From: Prevotella sp. | GTDB taxonomy: Bacteria; Bacteroidota; Bacteroidia; Bacteroidales; Bacteroidaceae | Length of the DNA stretch: 64,000 bases | Assembly: GCA_016287755.1 (NCBI GenBank) | Contig: JAEEWT010000010.1 | Span: 62,001 to 126,000, forward strand | Reading direction: 5' to 3' | Part shown: positions 46,674 to 56,847 of the stretch, one piece after another | Layout of the letters: the number at the start of each line of letters is the position of its first letter | How positions within the stretch are numbered: position 1 is the stretch's first letter | Made by a program: the position numbers and the translations under genes | The notes under the pieces: generated by a model | Database searches by the model: none | The model's input: the letters and a program-made list of their open reading frames with translations, nothing else | What the model was told of the DNA's origin: nothing

Positions 46674-46976
46674 ATGAATACAACGATTCTAGAAAAAGAT
46701 GGCAACCTGGTAGCCGTTTTCGAGGGTAGACTTGACACTGCAGCCGCAATCAAGACAGAGCAGGAGGTGAAACCGCTGTATGACAATGTCGATCACGACA
46801 TCGTCCTTGACTGTACTGCCATGGAGTATATCTCCTCGAGCGGATTGCGCATCTTCCTGAATATACTCAAGAATACGAAACCCAAGGGCCACCATGTCTA
46901 TATCCAGGGCATCAGTAAAGAGCTGCGCACTGTCTTCGACATGACGGGTTTTACCAACTTATTCGAGTTTAAATAA
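46674..46976 (+). CDS. STAS-domain anti-sigma factor antagonist
   Basis: The 100-residue protein is a single STAS domain (RsbV/SpoIIAA-like). The phosphorylatable serine region is YISSSGLRIFLNIL, and GRLDTAAAI lies near the start. Phosphorylation by a GHKL kinase normally switches its partner; the only such kinase visible is at 42241-42654. A plus-strand TATTTTTG (46618-46625) is a possible -7 element. Confidence 0.85.
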   Translation: MNTTILEKDGNLVAVFEGRLDTAAAIKTEQEVKPLYDNVDHDIVLDCTAMEYISSSGLRIFLNILKNTKPKGHHVYIQGISKELRTVFDMTGFTNLFEFK

Positions 46977-46984
46977 TCCCATTT

Positions 46985-49168
46985 TTATTTCAGCCAGCGA
47001 TCCAGCCATTCGAAGTAGGTGCGCTGCCAGAGAATACCGTTCTGCGGTTTCAGTACCCAGTGGTTTTCATCGGGGAAGATCAGTAACTGGGCTTCAATAC
47101 CTTTCATGCGTGCTGCATTGAAAGCAGACATTCCTTGTGTGGCATTGATACGGTAGTCTTTCTCTCCATGGATGCAGAGAATAGGGGTGTCCCATTTGTC
47201 AACATACAGATGAGGTGAATTCTTATAGGTCTTGTCTGCGTCAGCTGTGCGATCTTTATTCCAGTATGCATCATCATACTCCCAATTGCTGAACCAGTTC
47301 TCTTCGGTCTCGGTGTACATTGCCTCGAGGTTGAAGGCACCGTCGTGAGCGATGAAACACTTGAAGCGTTTGTTATGATGACCAGCAAGATAATAGACTG
47401 AGAAACCACCGAAGGAAGCACCCACGGCACCCAGATGGTCTCTATCTACATAAGGAAGATTATCGCAAGCATAATCGATGGCCGAGAGATAGTCGTTCAT
47501 GCACTGACCGGTCCAATCGCCACTGATCTCTTCGCACCATTCGCTGCCGAAGCCCGGCAATCCTCTACGGTTGGGAGCCACGACAACATATCCTTGCGAG
47601 GCCATGATCATGAAGTTCCAGCGGTAGCTCCAGAACTGAGATACCGGACTCTGCGGTCCGCCTTCGCAGAACAGCAGGGTGGGGTATTTCTTGGTCTCGT
47701 CGAAGTTCGGCGGCAGGATGACCCACACCAGCATCTGTTTCCCATCGGTGGTAGGCACCCACACCTGTCGTTCCGTTGGTATGAGCAGCTGATCCAGGAT
47801 GTGCATGTTCTCTGCAGTGATTTGTGTAGCAACCGTCTTTTCCGGTTTCTTGAAGTTCGGTGTGACGACATAGAGGTCGGCGGGTGCCAAATGACTGTGT
47901 CGTTCCATGAGCAGTTGCTTACCGTTGTTCAGCGGCTGCAGGGAACCCCAGTCGGCCCATTCGTTGGTAAGCTGCTTCAACTCACCTTTCCAGTTGATGG
48001 CATAGAGGTTGTATGTTCCGTGCCATACACCGGTGAAATAAATCAAGGCATCCTTGTCGTCCGACCAGCAGAAGCCGTCCACGTCAGAGTCGAAGGCCTC
48101 AGTCACATACCTTTTCTCACCTGTTGCTAACGTATAGATACACAGTCGGTTGCGGTCGGCTTCATAGCCGTCACGTGCCATACTCTGCCAAGCGATATAC
48201 TTACCATCAGGTGAGAACTGCGGGTTCTGGTCGTAGCCCGGATTGTTCTTCAGGTTCTCAGGTGCGTTCACAGCTTGATGGCGCAAGGTCTTTGAGGGAT
48301 CTACCTTCGGTTCGACATAGTCGGCCGGCTTGCAGAGATTGATGGTTTTCCGCGTACCTATATTATATAGGTAGATATCAGAATCGGTAGAAATGGAGTA
48401 GAGCAATCCCGTCTTCTTCCTGCAAGTATAGGCAATGCTCTGCGAATCCTTACTCCAGTCGAGCTGCTCCATACCACCGAACGGTTCCATAGGACACTCA
48501 AAGGGTTCTCCCTCCAGGATGTCGATTCCGTTATCTGCGATGGCAAAGCCATCGCCTACGGAGTAGACGAACGGGTGCTGGATGCTTTTCACATAATGAT
48601 CCCAATGACGGTACATCAGATCGGTTACCAGTCGTCCGGTAGCCTTGGGCAGATCTTTCGGGTTCTCCTTGATAACTTCGTTGAAAGGAATACTCTTCAG
48701 CAAGATCACCTTCTTACCGTCGGGTGAGAACTTAAAGCCCTCCACATTACCGTCGGTCTTGCTGAGTTGCTGACGATTGGAGCCGTCGCTGTTCATCGAC
48801 CATACCTCTCCTCCTGAGAGGAAGGCGATGCGGTTGTTGTCGAGCCAGGCGGGATCGGTCTCGTTTTTATTACTGTTGGTGAGTATTTGCTGTCCCGAGC
48901 CATTGGCATCGATTATATAGAGTACCTGATGACTCTTGTTCTCCTTGACACTGTAATATCCCACCTGATAGACAATCTTCTTGCCATCGGGCGAAGCAGC
49001 ATAACTGCCGATTCGTCCCATGGCCCAGAGAGCCTCAGGTGTCATGGCCATCTTTCCATTACTGGCGGTGATGCGCTGTTTTCCAATCTTCACGTTTTCT
49101 TGAGCTTTTACGGTACCGACGACGAGACAAAGCACGACGACGGTCATACTGGTTAAGAGCTTGTTCAT
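46985..49168 (-). CDS. S9 family peptidase (prolyl oligopeptidase type), secreted
   Basis: The 727-residue protein has a signal peptide (about 1-22), an N-terminal beta-propeller with repeats such as FSPDGKKVILLKS and a C-terminal alpha/beta-hydrolase domain. The nucleophile is in GASFGGFSVYY, the Asp in GEKDYRINATQG and the His in DENHWVLKP. Such enzymes cut dipeptides or small peptides in the periplasm. It is the last of three tightly packed minus-strand genes (yidC, DUF1846, S9). Confidence 0.92.
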   Translation of the reverse strand: MNKLLTSMTVVVLCLVVGTVKAQENVKIGKQRITASNGKMAMTPEALWAMGRIGSYAASPDGKKIVYQVGYYSVKENKSHQVLYIIDANGSGQQILTNSNKNETDPAWLDNNRIAFLSGGEVWSMNSDGSNRQQLSKTDGNVEGFKFSPDGKKVILLKSIPFNEVIKENPKDLPKATGRLVTDLMYRHWDHYVKSIQHPFVYSVGDGFAIADNGIDILEGEPFECPMEPFGGMEQLDWSKDSQSIAYTCRKKTGLLYSISTDSDIYLYNIGTRKTINLCKPADYVEPKVDPSKTLRHQAVNAPENLKNNPGYDQNPQFSPDGKYIAWQSMARDGYEADRNRLCIYTLATGEKRYVTEAFDSDVDGFCWSDDKDALIYFTGVWHGTYNLYAINWKGELKQLTNEWADWGSLQPLNNGKQLLMERHSHLAPADLYVVTPNFKKPEKTVATQITAENMHILDQLLIPTERQVWVPTTDGKQMLVWVILPPNFDETKKYPTLLFCEGGPQSPVSQFWSYRWNFMIMASQGYVVVAPNRRGLPGFGSEWCEEISGDWTGQCMNDYLSAIDYACDNLPYVDRDHLGAVGASFGGFSVYYLAGHHNKRFKCFIAHDGAFNLEAMYTETEENWFSNWEYDDAYWNKDRTADADKTYKNSPHLYVDKWDTPILCIHGEKDYRINATQGMSAFNAARMKGIEAQLLIFPDENHWVLKPQNGILWQRTYFEWLDRWLK

Positions 49169-49186
49169 AAGGTTATAATAGATAGT

Positions 49187-50653
49187 TTATATTTTTCTCA
49201 CGGGATCGCAGGTCAGACCGCAGCCGAGCTTCTTGAAGATCTTCCGGTCAACCTCGCTGAGCATCACCGTACTGTGTACCTGACAGTCGCGTAACCTCGG
49301 CAGCTGTTCCAGCGCACGCCGGCAGTTCTCATCATGCTGTGAGAGCACCGACAGGGCCACCAGTACCTCATCAGTGTGCAGACGCGGGTTCTTGGCACCC
49401 AGGTATTCAGTCTTTGTCTTCTGCACAGGCTCAATCAGACTCTGCGGAATCAGCTTCATCTCATGGTCGATACCTGCCAGGAACTTGGTGGCATTCAGCA
49501 GGAGAGCCGCACTGCAACCGAGCAGCGGACTCGACTTGGCGGTGATGATGGTACCATCTTCCAGTTCAATGGCAGCAGCAGTATGTCCGCTCTCGATCTT
49601 CTTCTCGTAGGCAGCCACTGTCACCTTGCGGGTGGCTGTAGAGATCTTTGCCTGGTTGAAGAGCAGACGGATCTTCTTGATCTCGTTTTCATTATCTGCG
49701 CCGTCGGCCAGCTTGTTCGTGGCTGTATAGTAGCGGCGGATGATCTCTTCACGACTGGCCTGACAGCATACGTCATCGTCGCTGATGCAGAAACCAATCA
49801 TGTTCACGCCCATGTCGGTAGGCGATTTATAAGGATTCTCCCCATAGATGCCTTCGAAGAGTGCATTCAATACAGGGAAGATCTCGATGTCGCGGTTATA
49901 GTTAATGGCCGTCTTACCATATGCCTCCAGATGGAACGGGTCGATCATGTTCACATCGTTGAGATCAGCCGTAGCAGCCTCATAGGCGATGTTCACCGGA
50001 TGCTTCAAGGGCAGGTTCCACACAGGGAAGGTCTCAAACTTGGCATATCCGGCACGGATGCCCCGTTTGTTCTCGTTGTAGAGCTGAGACAGACAGGTAG
50101 CCATCTTACCGCTTCCCGGTCCCGGGGCAGTCACGATAACCAGCTCACGGGTGGTTTCCACATAATCGTTCTTACCAAAGCCATCGTCGCTGGCAATCAG
50201 TTCCACATTATGAGGATAGCCGTCAATGGGATAGTGGATATAGGATTTGATACCCATACGCTCCAGACGGTGGCGGAACTGATCGGCGGCATGCTGACCG
50301 TTGTAGTGGGTGATGACCACAGAGCCCACCATGAAGTCGCGCTTCATGAACTCTTCCCGCAGTCGCAGCACATCCTCATCGTAGGTGATGCCAAGATCGG
50401 CACGAACCTTATTCTTCTCGATGTCTTCCGCACTGATAACGATTAGGATCTCGATACTGTCGCGCAACTGGGCCAGCATCCGCAGCTTACTGTCGGGCTT
50501 GAACCCTGGCAGAACGCGCGAAGCGTGGTGGTCGTCAAACAGTTTTCCACCCAGTTCCATGTACAGCTTACCATCAAACTGGGCGATGCGTTTCTTGATG
50601 TTCTCTGACTGTATCTTCAGATACTTCTCGTTATCAAATCCAATCTTCTTCAT
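49187..50653 (-). CDS. DUF1846 domain-containing protein
   Basis: The 488-residue cytoplasmic protein matches the DUF1846 family (KKIGFDNEKYLKIQSENIKK at the start, GGKLFDDHHASRVLPGF, then APGPGSGKMATCLSQLYNE with a P-loop-like glycine-rich turn). Its function is unknown; the P-loop-like segment suggests nucleotide binding, which I infer only. It lies 11 bases after yidC and 18 before the S9 peptidase. Confidence 0.9.
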   Translation of the reverse strand: MKKIGFDNEKYLKIQSENIKKRIAQFDGKLYMELGGKLFDDHHASRVLPGFKPDSKLRMLAQLRDSIEILIVISAEDIEKNKVRADLGITYDEDVLRLREEFMKRDFMVGSVVITHYNGQHAADQFRHRLERMGIKSYIHYPIDGYPHNVELIASDDGFGKNDYVETTRELVIVTAPGPGSGKMATCLSQLYNENKRGIRAGYAKFETFPVWNLPLKHPVNIAYEAATADLNDVNMIDPFHLEAYGKTAINYNRDIEIFPVLNALFEGIYGENPYKSPTDMGVNMIGFCISDDDVCCQASREEIIRRYYTATNKLADGADNENEIKKIRLLFNQAKISTATRKVTVAAYEKKIESGHTAAAIELEDGTIITAKSSPLLGCSAALLLNATKFLAGIDHEMKLIPQSLIEPVQKTKTEYLGAKNPRLHTDEVLVALSVLSQHDENCRRALEQLPRLRDCQVHSTVMLSEVDRKIFKKLGCGLTCDPVRKI

Positions 50654-50664
50654 GTGTCGTGTGT

Positions 50665-52560
50665 TTATCTCTTTTGCTGATTCATTCTCTGTTTCTGCAT
50701 CTCCTCAACCTGCTTCTGCATGGCTTCCAGACGGGCTGCCATACCGCTTGCTTTCTTCGGGTTACTCTGGTTCTCCTTGTATTTAGCTTCAAGGATAGCC
50801 AGCAGCTTCTTGTCATTCGTTGTCTTGCGGAGCAGCCACATAATGGCAGCACTGAAGAAGAGTGAAATGAAGTAGTAGAAGTTCAAACCGGAAGAATAGT
50901 CGTTGAACCAGAAGAAGAACATCACGGGCATGAGGAACATCATCCATTGCATGGCCTTCATCTGTTCCGCCTGCTGACCCACCATCTGGTCTTTCTGCTG
51001 GCGCATTGTCATAATAGAATACAGAAGGTTGGCTCCACTGAACAGGATACATGTCAGCGACAAGTGATCACCAATCAGCCAGATATCCTTAGTCCACTGC
51101 AGGATGGGGTCGAATGTACTCAGGTCTTTCATCCAGAGGAAGCTCTCGCCACGCAGCTGGATAGCATTCGGCACGTAGTTGAACATGGCAATCCAGATGG
51201 GCATCTGGATGAGCATAGGCAGACAGCCACTGAGCGGACTCACTCCATATTTCGAGTACATCTGCATCATGGCCTGCTGTTTCATCATCTGATCCTCAGG
51301 CTTATCGTACTGCTTCGTGGCCTCATCGAGTTTCGGTTTCAGCACACGCATCTTGGCAGAACTCATATAGCTCTTCTTCACCAGCGGGAAGGTGATGAGC
51401 TTCAGTAGCATGGTGATGAGGATGAGTACGATACCCATGTTCAGTCCGAGCTTGGTGAGCCAGTCGAACACATACAGTGTAAACCAGCGGTTGATGATAC
51501 GGATGAGCGGCCATCCCAGATAAACGAGTCGTTCCAGCTGGAGATTCTTACCAAAGGTGCTCTGCTTCTCCACGCGCTGCAGCAGACGGAAGTCGTTCGG
51601 ACCGATATAGAACTCAAACTCAGAAGGCTTCTTACCTGTCGGGTCGAAGGCAGTCTTCAGTTTGGCCTCATATTCCTTGAGGATACGTGTTTCTTTCTTC
51701 TGGGGCAGACTGGTCATGAGCGCATTCTCAGCATATCCGTCCTTGGCGATCATCACCGCAGAGAAATACTGGTTCTTGAATGCCACCCAGTCGATAGCCT
51801 CCTTTATCTCCTTATCCTTATACTCCTTGGTCTCGTTCAAATAATCGGTTCCACCATCCACGAAATGATAGGTGAGGGCAGAGCGCTGGTTCTCAAACGT
51901 GAAGCCCTTCTCCTGCTGACGGCACTGCTGGTTCCATTCAATGTCCATCTGACTGTAGTTCGGGGCGAACAGACCGGCCATTCCTTCTGCCTGCAGACTC
52001 ATATGGAGCATGTAGTCCTTTCCTAATGTGTAGTTCATGACCAGCTGCTGACCGGCACCTGCCACGGCAGTCATCGTAACTGTACTGTCGGTTACGTTCG
52101 ACGGAGTGAAGAACAGATCAGAAGTGATGATGTTGGTATTCTTACCCGCCATCATGAACTTCAGCTGCTGTCCGTCCTTGTCGAAGAGGGTTACATCCTT
52201 GTTTCCGTTGCAGTCCTTGAAGTCTTTCACCACAGCCTTCTCAATGGTACCACCCTGTGTGTTCAGTGTGATCTCCACCTTCTCGTTCTTCAGAACCACC
52301 TTACTGGCTGTACCTGAGAGTGCCTGATAGAACAAAGCGGTGGTATCCTGCTGGGCCGTCTCGATGGCCTTCTGCTTTCTGTCCTGTTCGGCTTGAGCTG
52401 CCAACTGCTGTTTCTTTTCTGCTTCTTTCTGAGCAACCAAATTAATCGAGTCCTGCTTGCGCATAGCCTCTACCTCTTCGGCAGAGGGCTGCTGCCACCA
52501 GCTATAGCCGATGATCACTGCTGCAATCAGGATAAATCCTGTTATCGTATTCTTATCCAT
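50665..52560 (-). CDS. yidC: Membrane protein insertase YidC
   Basis: YidC inserts proteins into the inner membrane alone or with SecYEG. The 631-residue protein has an N-terminal membrane segment (ITGFILIAAVIIGYSWW), a large periplasmic domain (about 60-350) and the conserved C-terminal core of five helices, including LITMLLKLITFPLVKKSYMS. The hydrophilic groove Arg/Lys is in the core. The C-terminus is basic and Gln-rich (QMQKQRMNQQKR). It heads a minus-strand operon. Confidence 0.96.
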   Translation of the reverse strand: MDKNTITGFILIAAVIIGYSWWQQPSAEEVEAMRKQDSINLVAQKEAEKKQQLAAQAEQDRKQKAIETAQQDTTALFYQALSGTASKVVLKNEKVEITLNTQGGTIEKAVVKDFKDCNGNKDVTLFDKDGQQLKFMMAGKNTNIITSDLFFTPSNVTDSTVTMTAVAGAGQQLVMNYTLGKDYMLHMSLQAEGMAGLFAPNYSQMDIEWNQQCRQQEKGFTFENQRSALTYHFVDGGTDYLNETKEYKDKEIKEAIDWVAFKNQYFSAVMIAKDGYAENALMTSLPQKKETRILKEYEAKLKTAFDPTGKKPSEFEFYIGPNDFRLLQRVEKQSTFGKNLQLERLVYLGWPLIRIINRWFTLYVFDWLTKLGLNMGIVLILITMLLKLITFPLVKKSYMSSAKMRVLKPKLDEATKQYDKPEDQMMKQQAMMQMYSKYGVSPLSGCLPMLIQMPIWIAMFNYVPNAIQLRGESFLWMKDLSTFDPILQWTKDIWLIGDHLSLTCILFSGANLLYSIMTMRQQKDQMVGQQAEQMKAMQWMMFLMPVMFFFWFNDYSSGLNFYYFISLFFSAAIMWLLRKTTNDKKLLAILEAKYKENQSNPKKASGMAARLEAMQKQVEEMQKQRMNQQKR

Positions 52561-52584
52561 AATCGTAATTAAATCTCAAAGGTG

Positions 52585-52615
52585 CAAAGTTACGATTTTT
52601 CCATCAAACGGCAAA
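52585..52615 (-). promoter_or_regulatory. yidC operon promoter
   Basis: Minus strand: TTTG (52612-52615), 19-base spacer, TAACTTTG (52585-52592), 25 bases above the start at 52560. Confidence 0.7.
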
Positions 52616-52764
52616 AAAAACGACTTTCTTTTGGAACAAAAAAGTGTACTTTCAATCTTTTTTCCACTTTCTGATAGGTTATCGTTTTTTTTTCATACCT
52701 TTGCATGAAGTAAGAAAACAGTATTTCGAGAAAGAATAAACCTATTAATTATAAATGGTATAAT

Positions 52765-53934
52765 ATGATGAAGTTCTATCTGTCAGCTTTGTTTAGTATG
52801 GTGGTGGTTACTGCCGGAGCGCAGCGCCTATCCGCCTACAATCAGTATCTGTTGTTCACGCCCTCTACCTTTTTCCATTCGGTAGCGAGCAACAAACTGT
52901 CGTTGGATCAATCATCGCAGGATGCTGGAAACCAAGAGATTAATTCCACATTGATGAATGCCTACTTGAATCATCCGGAAAAGATTGTCGATAGTGAGAA
53001 TCAGCTCCGTCATGCAGGTGAAGTGAAAGAAGAAATCGTGGAGCCGATCAAGCATGAGGTGACCTTTGTCAATAAGGTGACGCCACTTCCCCAAGAGGAA
53101 GAAGTAACACCCGTAGAGGTGGTGGTGGAAAAACCCAACTTCTGGAATTACAAAGGCGATTACTATCTGCAGTTCCTGCAGAACTATATCTCCAGTAACT
53201 GGTATAAAGGAGGAGAGAGTAACTACGCCATGGTGGGTAGTGCTACGATTGAAGCGAACTATGACAACCAGCAGAAAATCAAGTGGGATAATAAGCTGGA
53301 GGCGAAATTAGGTTTCCAAACCTCCCGTGCCGACTCGATCCATAACTTGAAAGCATCAGAGGACTTGCTCCGCTTAACCAGCAAATTCGGTCTGCAGGCC
53401 TCCAAACGGTGGTATTATACCTTGAATGTACTGGCTTATACACAGTTCATGCGAGGATATAAGAACAATGATTTCTTTACCTACAGTGACTTCATGTCGC
53501 CCTTGACCTTGAACATCTCTGTCGGTATGAACTATACCGTGGAGTGGTTTGACAAGCACCTGACGGGTAATATCCAGCTGTCGCCCTTCGCCTATAATTT
53601 GAAATATGTGGACCGACTGGCTCTTTCCAAGAAGAACGGTATTGATGTGGGTAAGCACTGTCTGAACGATTTCGGTTCGATGTTTACCGCCGATCTCGAA
53701 TGGAAGTTCAGTGAGAACATCATCTGGAAAACCCGTCTGTACGGATTCTCTTCCTATCACAGAGCCGAGTTGGAGTGGGAGAACACGATTAGCTTTAAGT
53801 TCAACAAGTACATCTCCAGTAACATCTTCATCTATCCGCGTTTCGACGATCATACCACACGCGACGGACATCATGGATACTGGCAGTTCAAGGAATATGC
53901 ATCCCTCGGATTCAATTATACATTCGGGAAATAA
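52765..53934 (+). CDS. DUF3078 outer-membrane-type protein
   Basis: The 389-residue protein has a signal peptide (about 1-20, ending GAQR), an N-terminal unstructured acidic linker (about 60-125, with EEEVTPVEVVVEKP) and a C-terminal beta-barrel-like DUF3078 domain (ISSNWYKGGESNYAM, GYWQFKEYASLGFNYTFGK). The terminal YTF segment fits an outer-membrane beta-signal. Its role is unknown in the family. A -7 element TACCTTTG lies at 52696-52703. Confidence 0.85.
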   Translation: MMKFYLSALFSMVVVTAGAQRLSAYNQYLLFTPSTFFHSVASNKLSLDQSSQDAGNQEINSTLMNAYLNHPEKIVDSENQLRHAGEVKEEIVEPIKHEVTFVNKVTPLPQEEEVTPVEVVVEKPNFWNYKGDYYLQFLQNYISSNWYKGGESNYAMVGSATIEANYDNQQKIKWDNKLEAKLGFQTSRADSIHNLKASEDLLRLTSKFGLQASKRWYYTLNVLAYTQFMRGYKNNDFFTYSDFMSPLTLNISVGMNYTVEWFDKHLTGNIQLSPFAYNLKYVDRLALSKKNGIDVGKHCLNDFGSMFTADLEWKFSENIIWKTRLYGFSSYHRAELEWENTISFKFNKYISSNIFIYPRFDDHTTRDGHHGYWQFKEYASLGFNYTFGK

Positions 53935-53945
53935 AAGACAAAAAG

Positions 53946-53977
53946 AATGGCGGTCTGTTCAGACCGCCATTTCTTTA
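53946..53977. terminator. Bidirectional terminator between DUF3078 and DUF1573 genes
   Basis: ATGGCGGTCT and AGACCGCCAT form a 10-bp stem around GTTC, followed by TTTCTTTATTTATTTT on plus and by TTCTTTTTGTC on minus. Both convergent genes can use it. Confidence 0.85.
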
Positions 53978-53978
53978 T

Positions 53979-54368
53979 TTATTTTCCTTCTTCCATCTCA
54001 CCACTTATATAAAGGCGAGTCATCTCTGTCTTGCCGTTCGTACGAATGGTGATGGTTTTCTTGAAAAAGCCTGGGAACTTGCCCTTACCGTTGTAAGTAA
54101 CATTGATCGTACCGGTCTTACCAGGTGCAACAGGCTCCTTGGTGTATTCAGGAACTGTGCAACCACAGCTGGCAATAGCCTGATTGATGATCAGCGGGGC
54201 ATTACCTGTATTGGTAAATGTAAACGTACACTTCTGTACAGGGTTGCTCTCGGGGAATTTCCCTAAGTCCATAGTGGTCTTGTCAAACTTGATGTCTGCT
54301 TGCTTCTGGGCATTGGCATAAGTGAATGCACATACCAGCATCAGGGTTATCAACAAATACTTTTTCAT
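53979..54368 (-). CDS. DUF1573 domain-containing secreted protein
   Basis: The 129-residue protein has a signal peptide (about 1-20, ending ANAQ) and an immunoglobulin-like DUF1573 domain, recognised by FTNTGNAPLIINQAIASCGCTVPEY, GKTGTINVTYNGKGK and TIRTNGK. The double cysteine CGC is the family hallmark. Function is unknown; members are often paired with envelope proteins. Confidence 0.88.
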   Translation of the reverse strand: MKKYLLITLMLVCAFTYANAQKQADIKFDKTTMDLGKFPESNPVQKCTFTFTNTGNAPLIINQAIASCGCTVPEYTKEPVAPGKTGTINVTYNGKGKFPGFFKKTITIRTNGKTEMTRLYISGEMEEGK

Positions 54369-54550
54369 TGTCTTCTATCTTTTTAGTTATTCTTCTTGTT
54401 CGTTAATACTCTCTAACCGTTAGACGGAATACGAGGACAAAAGTAGTAATATATATTTATATAACGGTCATACATTATTAATTATTAACATTTGCGACGC
54501 TTTTAAGCGAAAAAACTGCGCTTACTGACTTGTGTTTGAAAAAAAACATG

Positions 54551-54558
54551 TAACTTTG
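54551..54558 (+). promoter_or_regulatory. -7 element of aspS
   Basis: TAACTTTG lies 26 bases before the ATG at 54585. The in-frame TTG at 54567 is too close to the expected start of transcription to be the translational start. Confidence 0.5.
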
Positions 54559-54584
54559 CATGAAAATTGAAAATCTACAATAAG

Positions 54585-56351
54585 ATGTATAGAAGTAACA
54601 CATGTGGAGAACTTCGTCTCCAAGACGCCGGAAAGGATGTGACACTGGCCGGTTGGGTACAGCGTACCAGGAAAATGGGCGGTATGACATTCATTGATGT
54701 TCGTGACCGCTACGGTATCACACAGGTAGTCTTCAACGAGTCGGTTGATGCTGATCTGTGTGCTCAGGCCAATAAACTGGGACGTGAATATTGTGTACAA
54801 GTAAAAGGAACGGTGAGCGAAAGATCGAGTAAGAACCCGAAAATGCCGACAGGCGATATCGAGATCAATGCCAAGGAGCTGACTGTCCTGAGTGAGAGCA
54901 TCACGCCTCCCTTCACCATTGAAGATAACACAGACGGCGGTGATGACCTCCGGATGAAATACCGCTATCTTGATCTGCGCCGCAAACCGGTGCGCCAGAA
55001 TCTGGAACTGCGACACAAGATGACAATCCTGATTCGTAACTTCTTGGATTCACACGACTTCATCGAGGTGGAAACACCCATTCTGATTGGTAGTACACCA
55101 GAGGGAGCACGCGACTTCGTGGTGCCTTCCCGCATGAATCCGGGTCAGTTCTATGCGCTTCCTCAGAGTCCGCAGACCTTGAAACAGTTGCTGATGGTGA
55201 GTGGTTTCGACCGTTATTTCCAGATTGCGAAGTGTTTCCGTGATGAGGACTTACGCGCCGACCGTCAGCCGGAGTTCACACAGATCGACTGCGAGATGTC
55301 GTTCGTGGAGCAGGATGATGTGATTGATCTGTTTGAAGAGATGATCCGTCATATGTTCAGAGAGGTGAGGGGAGTGGAGCTTCCTGCTAAGTTGCAGCAG
55401 ATGACCTGGCATGAGGCGATGCGCCGCTTCGGTAGCGACAAGCCCGACCTCCGTTTCGGCATGGAGTTCGTGGAACTGATGGACGTGCTGAAGAAGGGTA
55501 CCTTCCCTGTCTTTGACAACGCTGCATACATCGGAGGTATCTGTGTTCCCGGATGTGCTAACTACACCAGGAAGCAGTTGGATCAGCTGACCGACTTTGT
55601 GAAACGTCCGCAGGTGGGTGCTAAAGGACTCGTCTATGTGAAGTATAACGAAGACGGCACGGCGAAGTCGAGCGTTGATAAGTTCTATACACCAGAGGAT
55701 CTGGCTGTTCTGAAGGAGAAGATGGGTGCCAAGGATGGTGATCTCGTACTGATTATGTGCGGTGATCAGCCTAATAAGACCCGTGTACAGTTGTGTACGC
55801 TCCGTCTGGAGATGGGCGAGCGCTTAGGATTGCGTGACAAGAACAAGTTCGAGTGCTTGTGGATCATCGATTTCCCGCTGTTCGAGTGGAGCGATGAGGA
55901 GCAGCGACTGATGGCTACACATCATCCGTTCACCATGCCTAATCCCGATGATATTCCTTTGCTGGATGAACATCCCGAACAAGTGCGTGCCAAGGCCTAC
56001 GACTTTGTCTGCAATGGTATTGAAGTGGGTGGCGGCTCCTTGCGTATCCACGACGGTAAACTGCAGGCGAAGATGTTCGATATCCTCGGCTTCACACCCG
56101 AGAGAGCTATGGCTCAGTTCGGCTTCCTGATCAATGCGTTCAAGTATGGTGCTCCACCTCATGCAGGACTGGCTTTCGGTCTTGACCGCTTTGTGAGCAT
56201 CATGGCAGGACTGGATAGTATTCGCGACTGTATTGCCTTCCCCAAGAACAACAGCGGAAGGGACGTGATGCTGGATGCTCCAGGCGAACTTGATCAGAAA
56301 CAGCTGGATGAACTGCAACTAAAAGTTGATATACATCAAGAAAATGCATAA
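54585..56351 (+). CDS. aspS: Aspartyl-tRNA synthetase
   Basis: AspS charges tRNA-Asp (or tRNA-Asp and tRNA-Asn if non-discriminating). The 588-residue protein has the N-terminal OB anticodon domain ([23 protein letters not shown]), class II motif 2 ([18 protein letters not shown]) and motif 3 ([10 protein letters not shown]), plus the bacterial GAD insertion. An in-frame TTG exists at 54567, but the ATG at 54585 fits homologues. Confidence 0.97.
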   Translation: MYRSNTCGELRLQDAGKDVTLAGWVQRTRKMGGMTFIDVRDRYGITQVVFNESVDADLCAQANKLGREYCVQVKGTVSERSSKNPKMPTGDIEINAKELTVLSESITPPFTIEDNTDGGDDLRMKYRYLDLRRKPVRQNLELRHKMTILIRNFLDSHDFIEVETPILIGSTPEGARDFVVPSRMNPGQFYALPQSPQTLKQLLMVSGFDRYFQIAKCFRDEDLRADRQPEFTQIDCEMSFVEQDDVIDLFEEMIRHMFREVRGVELPAKLQQMTWHEAMRRFGSDKPDLRFGMEFVELMDVLKKGTFPVFDNAAYIGGICVPGCANYTRKQLDQLTDFVKRPQVGAKGLVYVKYNEDGTAKSSVDKFYTPEDLAVLKEKMGAKDGDLVLIMCGDQPNKTRVQLCTLRLEMGERLGLRDKNKFECLWIIDFPLFEWSDEEQRLMATHHPFTMPNPDDIPLLDEHPEQVRAKAYDFVCNGIEVGGGSLRIHDGKLQAKMFDILGFTPERAMAQFGFLINAFKYGAPPHAGLAFGLDRFVSIMAGLDSIRDCIAFPKNNSGRDVMLDAPGELDQKQLDELQLKVDIHQENA

Positions 56352-56468
56352 TTTGTTGAAATTCAGTCATTAAGCGATTGCCAGACCAAGAGAATTCACT
56401 ACCTTTGCATCGAACAAAAACAAAAAGGATTGAATTTAAGGTATCAATCAAATTAATTATTTACTAAA

Positions 56469-56774
56469 ATGGCAGAAAAGAAAGCAACAAAGGCAGCTGC
56501 TACAACAAAGAAGGCAGCCGCTCCTAAGAAGGAAACAGTGAAGAAGACAGTCGCTACTAAGGCAGCTAAGGCTGCTCTGGTTATCAATGCAGAGAATGCA
56601 GGTTTCAAGGCTGGTGATGTTTACAATGCACTTGCTGCAGCTGGTAAGGCTCTCTCTGTTGCAGAGATCGCTAAGAAGGCAAAGATCAGTAACGAGGAAG
56701 TAATCCTGGGTGCTGGCTGGTTGCTCAAAGAGGGAAAGATTAAGGATGCTGAAGGCAAGATTGTTTTGGCTTAA
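56469..56774 (+). CDS. DUF2582 winged-helix protein with lysine/alanine-rich N-terminal tail
   Basis: The 101-residue protein has a histone H1-like N-terminal tail (about 1-36) of Ala and Lys, with motifs such as KKAAAPKKETVKK, then a winged helix (about 40-100: AGDVYNALAAAGKALSVAEIAKKAKI, EEVILGAGWLLKEGKI). DUF2582 is a Bacteroidetes winged-helix family of unknown role. The basic tail suggests non-specific DNA binding, as in nucleoid proteins, which is inference. It has its own terminator. Confidence 0.82.
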   Translation: MAEKKATKAAATTKKAAAPKKETVKKTVATKAAKAALVINAENAGFKAGDVYNALAAAGKALSVAEIAKKAKISNEEVILGAGWLLKEGKIKDAEGKIVLA

Positions 56775-56794
56775 TCGATTGTAAGAAATATAAG

Positions 56795-56829
56795 AAGGGC
56801 TGGATGCTTGAGCATACCGGCCCTTTTTT
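56795..56829 (+). terminator. Intrinsic terminator after the DUF2582 gene
   Basis: AAGGGCTGG and CCGGCCCTT arms, extended by ATGC/GCAT around TTGA, followed by six T. Confidence 0.85.
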
Positions 56830-56847
56830 AATCATCTATCAAACCTT

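Noticed and set aside
49376..50446. Antisense frame over the DUF1846 gene (356 codons)
   Set aside because: The DUF1846 gene is well supported on the minus strand, in a tight operon; the opposing frame has no motif.
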